Positions 56,061 to 64,000 of a DNA stretch of 64,000 bases are shown one piece after another. The stretch spans positions 54,526,001-54,590,000 of the forward strand of contig NC_083691.1 of the NCBI RefSeq assembly GCF_033118175.1. The letters are read 5' to 3'. Position 1 is the stretch's first letter, and each line of letters begins with the position of its first letter. The notes under the pieces were generated by a model. That model saw only the letters and a list, made by a program, of their open reading frames with translations. It made no database searches and had not been told where the DNA came from. The stretch is from Dama dama. Taxonomy: Eukaryota > Chordata > Mammalia > Artiodactyla > Cervidae. The position numbers were made by a program, and so were the translations under genes.

Positions 56061-58312
56061 TGGACATCACCAGATGGTCAACACCGAAATCAGATCGATT
56101 ATATTCTTTGCAGCCAAAGATGGAGAAGCTCTATAGAGTCAGCAAAAACAAGACCAGGAGCTGACTGTGGCTCAGATCATGAACTCCTTACTGCCAAATT
56201 CAGACTTAAACTGAAGAAAGTAGGGAAAACCACTAGACCATTCAGGTATGACCTAAATCAAATCCCTTATGACTATACAGTGGAAGTGAGAAATAGATTT
56301 AAGGGACTAGATCTGATAGAGAGCCTGATGAACTATGGACGGAGGTTCCTGACATTGTACAGGAGACAGGGATCAAGACCATCCCCATGGAAAAGAAATG
56401 CAAAAAGGCAAAATGGTTGTCTGAGGAGGCCTTACAAATAGCTGTGAAAAGAAGAAAAGCGAAAAGCAAAGGAGAAAAGGAAAGATATTCCCATTTGAAT
56501 GCAGAGTTCCAAAGAATAGCCAGAAGAGATAAGAAAGGCTTCCTCAGCAATCAATGCAAAGAAATAGAGGAAAACAACAGAATGGGAAAGACTAGAGATC
56601 TCTTCAAGAAAATTAGAGATATCAAGGGAACATTTCAGGCAAAGATGGGTTAGATAAAGGCCAGAAATGGTATGGACCTAACAGAAGCAGAAGATATTAA
56701 GAAGAGGTGGCAAGAATACACAGTAGAACTGTACAAAAAAGATCTTCATGACCCAGATAATCATGATGGTGTGTTCACTCACCTAGAGCCAGACATCCTG
56801 GAATGTGAAGTCAAGTGGGCCTTAGAAAGCATCACTACGAACAAAGCTAGTGGAGGTAATGGAATTCTAGCTGAGCTATTTCAAATCCTGAAAGATGATG
56901 CTGTGAAAGTGCTACACTCAGTATGCCAGCAAATTTGGAAAACTCAGCAGTGGCCACAGGACTGGAAAAGGTCCATTTTCATTCCAATCCCTAAGAAAGG
57001 CAATCCCAAAGAATGCTCAAACTACTGCACAATTGCACTCATCTCACACGCTAGTAAAGTAATGCTCAAAATTCTCCAAGTCAGGCTTCAACAATACGTG
57101 AACCGTGAACTTCCAGATGTTCAAGCTGGTTTTAGAAAAGGCAAAGGAACCAGAGATCAAATTGCCAATATCCGCTGGATCATGGAAAAAGCAAGAGAGT
57201 TCCAGAAGAACATCTATTTCTGCTTCATTGACTATGCCAAAGCCTTTGACTGTGTGGATCACAATAAACTGTGGAAAATTCTGAAAGAGATGGGAATACC
57301 AGACCACCTGACCTGCCTCTTGAGAAACCTATATGCAGGTCAGGAAGCAACAGTTAGAACTGGACATGGAACAACAGACTGGTTCCAAATAGGAAAAGGA
57401 GTACATCAAGGCTGTATATTGTCACCCTGCTTATTTAACTTATATACAGAGTACATCATGAGAAACACTGGGCTGGAAGAAGCACAAGCTGGAATCGAGA
57501 TTGCTGGGAGAAATATCAATAACTTCAGATATGCAGATGACACCACCCTTAAGGCGGAGAGTGAAAAGGAACTAAAAAGCCTCTTGATGAAAGTGAAAGA
57601 GGAGAGTGAAAAAGTTGGCTTAAAGTTTAACATTCAGAAAACTAAGATCATGGCATCTGGTCCCACCACCTTATGGGAAATAGATGGGAAGACAGTGGAA
57701 ACTGTGTTAGACTTTATTTTTTTGGGTTCCAAAATCACTGCAGATGGTGACTGCAGCCAGGAAATTAAAAGATGCTTACTCCTTGGAAGGAAAGTTATGA
57801 CCAACATAGATAGCATATTAAAAAGCAGAGATATTACTTTGCTAACAAAGGTCCGTCTAGTCAAGGCTATGGTTTTTCCAGTGATCATGTATGGATGTGA
57901 GAGTTGGACTGTGAGGAAAGCTGAGCACCGAAAAATTGATGCTTTTTCACTGTGGTGTTGGAGAAGACTCTTGAGAGTCCCTTGGACTGCAAGGAGATCC
58001 AACCAGTCCATCCTAAAGGAGATCAGTCCTGGGTGTTCATTGGAAGGACTGATGCTGAAGCTGAAACTCCAATACTTTGGCCACCTCATGTGAAGAGTTG
58101 ACTCATTGGAAAAGACCCTGATGCTAGGAGGGATTGGGGGCAGGAGGAGAAGGGGGTGAAAGAGGATGAGATGGCTGGATGGCATCACCAACTCGATGGG
58201 CATGAGTTTGAGTGAACTCCGGGAGTTAGTGATGGACAGGGAGGCCTGGCGTACTGCGATTCATGGGGTCGCAAAGAGTCGGACACGACTGAGCGACTGA
58301 AATGAACTGAAC
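56061..58312 (+). mobile_element. BovB (RTE-type) LINE, 5'-truncated
   Basis: Begins inside the endonuclease domain (WTSPDGQHRNQIDYI..., later DCGSDHELL), continues through the reverse transcriptase and ends with the BovB 3' terminus 'gacacgactgagcgactgaa' and a short ACTGA-type repeat. The endonuclease-to-RT linker has a few frame breaks (56430-56670). The insertion lies in the 3' part of an L1. Confidence 0.95.
56672..58093 (+). CDS. BovB reverse transcriptase, open 473-codon segment
   Basis: Retrotransposon ORF fragment copying its RNA into DNA at the insertion site. No stop over 473 codons. Visible motifs: NKASGGNGILAE near residue 60; FIPIPKKGNPKECSNYC (RT motif region 1-2); FIDYAKAFDCVDH with catalytic Asp187; GVHQGCILSPCLFNLY; FRYADDTTL with YADD at residues 287-290 (57530-57541); then GLKFNIQKTK and the C-terminal CWRRLLRVPW region. 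It ends at a TGA after YFGHLM. The ATG at 56672 is simply the first in the open stretch; the upstream endonuclease is out of frame, so a working protein is unlikely. Confidence 0.9.
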   Translation: MDLTEAEDIKKRWQEYTVELYKKDLHDPDNHDGVFTHLEPDILECEVKWALESITTNKASGGNGILAELFQILKDDAVKVLHSVCQQIWKTQQWPQDWKRSIFIPIPKKGNPKECSNYCTIALISHASKVMLKILQVRLQQYVNRELPDVQAGFRKGKGTRDQIANIRWIMEKAREFQKNIYFCFIDYAKAFDCVDHNKLWKILKEMGIPDHLTCLLRNLYAGQEATVRTGHGTTDWFQIGKGVHQGCILSPCLFNLYTEYIMRNTGLEEAQAGIEIAGRNINNFRYADDTTLKAESEKELKSLLMKVKEESEKVGLKFNIQKTKIMASGPTTLWEIDGKTVETVLDFIFLGSKITADGDCSQEIKRCLLLGRKVMTNIDSILKSRDITLLTKVRLVKAMVFPVIMYGCESWTVRKAEHRKIDAFSLWCWRRLLRVPWTARRSNQSILKEISPGCSLEGLMLKLKLQYFGHLM

Positions 58313-58314
58313 TG

Positions 58315-58368
58315 AATATTGTATATAAGAACATTGTAAATCAATTATACTTCAATTTTTTAAAAAAG
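58315..58368 (+). mobile_element. L1 3' tail resuming after the BovB
   Basis: 'gtatataagaacattgtaaa' and 'tcaattatacttcaattttt' match the L1 end interrupted at 56060. Confidence 0.65.
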
Positions 58369-58985
58369 CGCCCCATCTTGGTGGAAGGTACGGTGTGTCT
58401 AAGACTGTGATGAAGAGCAGAGGAACATCAGAGGGTGGTAAGAGGCTAAAGATCACAGGTTCCTAAATCCTGTGACTAAATCCTGTGACCAAGAAGGCAG
58501 TAATCTCTGAAGCAGGTTAAAGAAAAGTATCTTAGAGAAGTATCCCTACAGAGTCATTCCAGCTTTCCTTACTTCAGTTCAATTAAATAAAAGGAAATCC
58601 ATAGAATCTGATCATGAGACTCTCATGTTTTAGAACACAATACCACAATGTTCACAGCAAAATAATTGGAAACAGCAGAAACCTGAAAACAGCTCAAATG
58701 TCCATTAAAAAGGGGCAGGATAGATGATGATATATGTATCAGTGAGATGCCATGCAACAAAGAAAACGAGTCGTGGCCACATTTATTAGCATTAATGAAT
58801 GTTGCAAAATGTTCAGTAAACCAGCAAGGCATAGAAGAATATATATCATCTAATTGCATGTATAGAACAATTGAAAAACCAACACCAATAACACACTGTT
58901 TAGGATACATATGTGGTGACTTCAGGTAATGCATAGGGAGTTTATATGGGACTGTTACAGAGACAGCAGGTATCAGCTGGAATCA
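58369..58985. other. Unassigned; possible L1-like antisense stretch
   Basis: 'ggaaacagcagaaacctgaa' and 'ctcaaatgtccattaaaaag' suggest an old L1 fragment around 58640-58800; otherwise nothing recognised. Confidence 0.4.
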
Positions 58986-59195
58986 GGGCTTCCCTGGTGG
59001 CTCAGACGGTAAAGAGTCTGCCCACAGTGCAGGAGACCCAAGTTTGATCCCTGGGTCGGGAAGATCCCCTGCAGAAGGAAATGGCAACCCACTCCAGTAT
59101 TCTTGCCTGGAAAATCCCATGGACAGAGGAGCCTGGAGGGCTGCAGTTTACAGCGGTCCCAAAGATTTGGACATGACTGAGCGATTAACACAAAC
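58986..59195 (+). mobile_element. Bov-tA type SINE
   Basis: 'agggcttccctggtggctca' head, 'catgactgagcgattaacac' tail. Confidence 0.95.
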
Positions 59196-59334
59196 ATCCC
59201 AGCATTAAATTGGCTTAAACAATAACGGAGCAGGCTGTCACACAGCAGAAAGTCAAAAGCAGAGGAGCATAGTAAGATCAGGACTCCTCCGGGTCTATGT
59301 AACTGCCCTTATAACAAGAAATCCAACACCAGTC

Positions 59335-59375
59335 TCAGCAAAAAAAAAAACAAACAAAACAACAACAACAAAAAC
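59335..59375. repeat. A-rich simple repeat (AAC)n
   Basis: A run of A followed by CAA/AAC units. Confidence 0.85.
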
Positions 59376-59695
59376 TCCCTTCCAACCTCTCCTTGACCAG
59401 ATGAACCCACAAAAGACACATGCTCACACCCACACCCATAAAAGTAGACAGAGGAATACTGTGTGCTGACTGGCTTAAACCCAGATTGTTGAACCAATCA
59501 CTAAGAAGATTGGGTCCTGGACCAATCACTCCAAGAGGGACACTTAGAGTAAAAACAAGTAGGATGGCTAGCTGTTGGATTCAAAAACAGAATTCAATCC
59601 CAACCCTGTTCCAGTTTCTCTTGCTAGTTTGAAAATAATGCCTAGGAATAAAGAAATGGAATGTGGCAAGGGGAACCAAGGGTTTAAAATGTGTC

Positions 59696-59775
59696 AGTGA
59701 GCCCCAGTTGGATCTCTGGTCAGGGAACTAAGATTCTGCATGCCACATGCCTCAGCTGGGGGAAAAAATTTTTAT
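59696..59775 (+). mobile_element. CHR-type SINE fragment
   Basis: 'agttggatctctggtcaggg' and 'aactaagattctgcatgcca'; head missing. Confidence 0.75.
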
Positions 59776-59849
59776 TCAGTAAAATGTGTCAGCAAGGATG
59801 AGGTATAAGAGTAAACCCACTAGTTACAGGTAAACCCAACCACTTTACA

Positions 59850-60090
59850 GTAGTAGAAGCAAAGCAAAACAAACTTTTATCAAATGTCTTTGATGCACTT
59901 TGTAAAGGTTCTCTTATTTATTCCTCATTACAATCCTATGAGGTTTGTTACATCACATCTATTTTACAGATGAGGAATCAGATGTAGAAAGGACTATCTT
60001 TCAAGGACTATATGGCTCAAGGTCACAATGCTAGGAAACAGGGAAGCCAGGGCTCAAACCCAGATCTATGGTTTCCAAACTTCATATTCT
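59850..60090 (+). mobile_element. MIR fragment
   Basis: 'atttattcctcattacaatc', 'ctattttacagatgaggaat' and 'ctcaaggtcacaatgctagg' follow the MIR core. Confidence 0.7.
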
Positions 60091-60240
60091 TTTCACTGAG
60101 AAGCTGGGTAGCTGCTGGTGAGGCTAGCAGCAGGACTGACCCTGACCTCTTCAAGGTGTCCAAAGACAACTTCCCCTAAGGCAAGGTCTGACTCCTCAGA
60201 GCACATGTACCCCTAAGGCAGGGAGAGGCAGTATGCCTGT

Positions 60241-60612
60241 TCTTGTTGTTGTTGAGTTGCCAAGTCGTGTCCGACCCTTTGCGACCCCGTGGACTGGCAG
60301 CACATCAGGCCTCCCTGTCCCTCACCACCTCCCAGAGTTTGCCCAAGTTCATGTCCATTGAGTAGGTGATACCATCCAACTATCTCATCCTCTGTTGCCC
60401 CCTTCTCCTCCTGCCTTCAATCTTTCCCAGCATCAGGGTCTTCCTCAACGAGTCAGCTATTCTCATCAGGTAGCCAAAGTATTGGAGCTTCAGCTTCAAC
60501 AACAGTCCTTCCAATGAATATTCAGAGTTGATTTCCTTTAGGATTGACTGATTCTATCTTCTTGCTGTCCAAGGGACTCTCAAGAGTCTTCTCCAGCACC
60601 ACTTCAAAAGCA
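60241..60612 (-). mobile_element. BovB LINE 3' end fragment, antisense
   Basis: Reverse of the BovB terminus: 'gttgccaagtcgtgtccgac', 'ctttcccagcatcagggtct' and 'ctcaagagtcttctccagca'. Confidence 0.92.
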
Positions 60613-61347
60613 GTATGCCTACTTCTCCTGAATGCTCCATCCTGGTTATAACAGTGCCACTCAGGTGTAAAGATTCAAAAACAGCCCCAAATCCACCTTC
60701 CGGATCTGTTAATTAATGGCCCTCACCTAGAGCACTGTATCAGGTCAATTTCCACCTATAGGAGGAAAGAAAAATCCATAAAATCATTCTTTTATTTCAG
60801 ACCTTTCTTTTCTGCTAGGTGTTCAAGAAATGCCAAATCACCATGCTGCCTGCTCTCCCAAACTGCTACCCAAACCAAAGCCCCTAAAGAAACAATCCGA
60901 TATAGGACCCGATTCTGCCTGTCCCCTCCCCACCCCAGGCCATGCCAACTGTCTGCCATGCCATGCCAAATGCCCATGTCTGGGCAGACATCTGACTTAA
61001 AGATATAGTATGAGTGGATATGCTCATACAAATAGTGTATGAGATGTACACCCAAAGATTTACATCTACGCCATAGGATGCACTCATCTTCAGGCCAAAA
61101 AGCCATTGCTTTGTTTCAAGTATCTTAATCTGTATTGGTTGAGACTGTAAGAAGGGTTAAGAAACAGCAAGAAAGGAAGAACTATTGTAAATTATTGTGA
61201 TTGTGATAAAATTCAAATTAGCATGAAGTTTCTAACAGTGCAAAGACATACAGGGACTTACTTTCACCCAGGAAAAAAACACAGCTAGATAAACAGATTT
61301 CTGCTTTCACTTTAGTGTTTGCTTTGTATTATACTGTCTTTTCGCCA
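60613..61347. other. Unassigned sequence
   Basis: No exon or repeat recognised; a 104-codon - strand frame at 60792-61106 has no domain. Confidence 0.4.
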
Positions 61348-61565
61348 GCTTCCCCGGTGGCTCAGTGGTAAAGAATCCGCCTCCCAATGCAAGAGATGCG
61401 GGTTTGATCCCTGGATGGGGAAGATCCCCTGGAGGAGGAAATGACAACCCACTCCAGTATTCTTGCCTGGGAAATCCCACGGATAGAGGAGCCTAGGGGG
61501 CTACAGTTCATGGGGTCGCCAAGAGTCAGACATGACTGAGTGACTCACTCGATTTAGTGACTAAC
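61348..61565 (+). mobile_element. Bov-tA type SINE
   Basis: 'gcttccccggtggctcagtg' head; CpGs partly retained, suggesting a younger copy. Confidence 0.94.
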
Positions 61566-62414
61566 AAAAACACTACTGCCTTTTAGGGGAAAAAAGAATT
61601 ATCAGTTCATAGAAAACCATATCTTGTCAGCTGAATACTCTTCTCCCTCACTCCAATGACACATACTCATCCCACCTGCACTTTTTTCTGAAGCGTCGTG
61701 TTCACTGGGAAAGACAGCAAACTTATTACCCAACCGTTTATTTCCGTGTTCAAATGCTGCTCTTCTCCCCTGCCCCCTGCCCTGTCTCCCTTTCCACTCT
61801 CCGCTTGCCTCTGCACTTCCTCTCTTCTCTCCCTTTCTTTCTGGGCTGTGGAAAGAATTGATTAAGCTCCTTGTCCAACACTTGCAGCAGTCTTCTTTCT
61901 CTTTCCTGAGACTTCTTCAGCTGTGGGGAGACCCAGGTTCCCGTTGAGACATTGTTGTGGGAGCCCACAGGCTGACGGGGCAGGCAAGGGAGCTGGAGTC
62001 AGGCAGATGCTTTTTCTGTCAAAGACAAAGGCCCCCTCCGCCCGAGCCTCTCCAGTTTCCAGCCCTTGCATACCCCTCAGATCAAAGGGCTGCTCTGCAT
62101 ATGAAAAACACCACCCATAATGTGGCTCCCATCAGCCCCAGCCCACCGCATCAGCTGCTGCTCTCAACAAAGACCCTGGCATCTGTTTAGGCACAGTCCT
62201 CACCTTCTGGGGCACTGGCTTGTTGCATCTTCATTTTTCTTAGTTCACTTTTGTGGGCGATTCAGTCCGTTGAAGTAGAGTAGGGGAGCAGAGAGGACGC
62301 TCTCTCTCACCGTCAGGTCATTCCACTCACATCATTTTTCAAGACACCTTGAGGATTCTGGTCCTTACCTCTCCCACCTCAAGCTCATTTACTTCACCCT
62401 TTCTCACCCACTCT
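61566..62414. other. Unassigned sequence
   Basis: CT-rich on +, short open frames only; no similarity recognised. Confidence 0.4.
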
Positions 62415-62757
62415 TTTATTTTATTAATATTTTATTTATTTATTCACTTATTTATTGGCTGTGCTGGGTGTTCCTTGCTGTGCGGGCTTTTCCCTAGTTG
62501 GGGCGAGGAGGGGGTACTCTCTCGTTGCAGTGTGCGGGCTTCTCATTGCAGTGGCTTCTCTTGTTGCTGAGCATGGGCTCTAGGGACACAGGCCTCAGTA
62601 GTTGCAACTCCCAGGCTCTAGGGCACAGGCCTAACAGTTGTGGCACATGGGCTTATTTGTCCCCTGGCATGCAGGATCCACCCAGACCACGGATCAAACC
62701 TGAGGCTCCTGCATTGGCAGGTGGATCCTTTACCACTGAGCCACCAGGGAAGCCCCT
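62415..62757 (-). mobile_element. CHR-type SINE, antisense
   Basis: T-rich tail, 'ggctgtgctgggtgttcctt' and the 'gccaccagggaagcccc' end. Confidence 0.9.
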
Positions 62758-63265
62758 CGGCCACTCTTAAAAATCTCTTTTCTTCTTTGCCTAAAAAGGG
62801 ACCATGCCCTTTGAACAGTCTAAACTGACCCTTCATAGCAAAATGATGGGGGAAATTTGACTCCTTTTCTTGTCATGTTAATAGATGCTGCCAGACTTGG
62901 GAACTAAAGCTTCCCCACACTTCACAGGACGTGAGGTCTGCCTTTCAGAAGGAAAAGATGCTTCTCAAAACTTGAACCTGAGAGCACCTCAGCCAGCAGA
63001 TTCAGGTGAGGACCAGAGAAACTTCAGTGATGTTCAGTGATGTTCCGACCTGAAGAAGTGTTATTTTGTTAATGATGACGATTTCTGAATTCCAGGAGAG
63101 CACAGGGAGACAAGCTGGAAGAGAACACTGGGCCTTTCCTCTTTCAACTCCTGCCACCTCCTGCACATCCTCCCAGCCTTCTCCTCCCTTTGATCAGGTC
63201 CCCTGACCACCTCTCCTCCCATCCAGCCCACATGTGCCCTAACTTCATGGGTGACTGAGCACATT
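62758..63265. other. Unassigned sequence
   Basis: Contains a short direct repeat 'ttcagtgatgttcagtgatg' at 63023; nothing else seen. Confidence 0.4.
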
Positions 63266-63414
63266 GTCTTCTGTTATGGATGTGGACTGAACTATTTCCC
63301 TCATTCCGCCCCCCACCATCCCCAGTTCATAGGTTAAAGTTCTCTTGTGAACTTCAACCTCCTGTGACTGTATTTGGAGACAGGACTTTAAGAAGGTCAT
63401 TAAGATTATGGGAG

Positions 63415-63625
63415 CACCCATGGGTGCTCAGTCACGTCCAGCTCTTTGCAACACTATGGACTGTAGCCCAACAGGCTCCTCTGTCTATGGAATTTTCCAG
63501 GCAAGAATACAGGAACAGGTTACCATTTCCTACTTCAGAAGGATCATCCTCCCCAATCCCAGGATTAAATGCATGTCTCTCACGGCTCCTGCATTGGAGG
63601 GCGGATTCTGTACCTCTGCACCACC
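63415..63625 (-). mobile_element. Bov-tA type SINE, antisense, inside MLT1
   Basis: 'gggtgctcagtcacgtccag' to 'ctctgcaccacctgcag'. Confidence 0.92.
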
Positions 63626-63627
63626 TG

Positions 63628-63925
63628 CAGCTGCTGCTGCTAAGTCGCTTCAGTCGTGTCCGACTCTGTGCGACCCCACAGACGGCAGCCCACCAGGCTC
63701 CCCCCGTCCCTGGGATTCTCCAGGCAAGAACACTGGAGTGGGTCGCCGTTTCCTTCTCCAGCGCATGAAAGTGAAAAGTCAAAGTGAAGTCACTCAGTCG
63801 TGTCATGACTCTTAGCGACCCCATGGACTGCAGCCTACCAGGCTCCTCTGTCCATGGGATTTTCCAGGCGAGAGTATTGGAGTGGGGTGCCATTGCCTCC
63901 TCCACTGCACCACCTAGGAAGCCCT
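63628..63925 (-). mobile_element. Bov-A2 dimeric SINE, antisense
   Basis: (GCT)n start, two monomers joined by 'catgaaagtgaaaagtcaaa', ending at 'caccacctaggaagccc'. Confidence 0.93.
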
Positions 63926-64000
63926 AAATGAGGTCATATGGGTGGGGCTTCAATCCAATAGCATTGGTGTCCTTACAAGAAGAGTAAAAAACACCAGAGC

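Larger units (their letters stand above)
63266..64000 (+). mobile_element. MLT1-type LTR, sense, split by two SINEs; runs off the window
   Basis: 'tgactgtatttggagacagg' and 'aaggtcattaagattatggg' before the SINEs, then 'atgaggtcatatgggtgggg' and 'tccaatagcattggtgtcct' after them: one MLT1 interrupted at about 63412-63925. Confidence 0.85.

Overview
The window is vertebrate nuclear DNA from a pecoran ruminant (cattle, bison, buffalo, sheep or goat type; the species cannot be fixed by eye). The evidence is several dozen tRNA-derived SINEs of the Bov-tA/Bov-A2 and CHR kinds, BovB LINE pieces on both strands, ruminant L1 3' ends, and multi-exon genes with GT-AG introns. There are no operons, CRISPR arrays, prophages or bacterial features.

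Left part (about 1-19.0 kb, + strand): six exons encode the last ~288 residues of an axonemal dynein heavy chain, best identified as DNAH6. They lie at 4190-4317, 9093-9278, 9824-9896, 10950-11101, 14850-15072 and 18732-18835. All joins keep the frame, and a polyadenylation signal follows at 18988. The rest of the gene lies upstream of the window. The introns are full of SINEs, L1 fragments and an old LTR, and a GGAT-type minisatellite sits just before the terminal exon.

Middle part (about 21.9-37.6 kb, - strand): tail to tail with DNAH6 is what looks like a dead copy of TRABD2A (TIKI1, a membrane-bound Wnt-inactivating protease). Five 3' exons are recognisable in the right order and spacing, so this is a decayed gene and not a processed copy. 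Four of the five carry in-frame stops, one-base indels or lost splice sites; one (23616-23845) is still open. DNAH6 and TRABD2A are also tail-to-tail neighbours on human 2p11.2, which supports both identifications. This is the most interesting signal in the window. The large 5' TRABD2A exons were not found and are either beyond the window or gone.

Right part (about 38-64 kb): no functional gene recognised. It is a layered record of transposition: a 2.1-kb mariner split by a BovB fragment with a 12-bp target duplication; a 2.25-kb BovB segment with an open 473-codon reverse-transcriptase frame lodged in an L1; a 440-bp antisense retrocopy of an unknown mRNA 3' end with a 15-bp target duplication; LTR remnants; SINEs inside older LTRs; microsatellites; and an exact 66-bp tandem duplication. 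Two further solo LTRs with perfect 4-bp target duplications lie at 24.7-26.0 kb inside the dead gene's intron.

Family names and comparisons with the human genes are from memory, without alignment; boundaries of repeats are approximate unless a target duplication fixes them.
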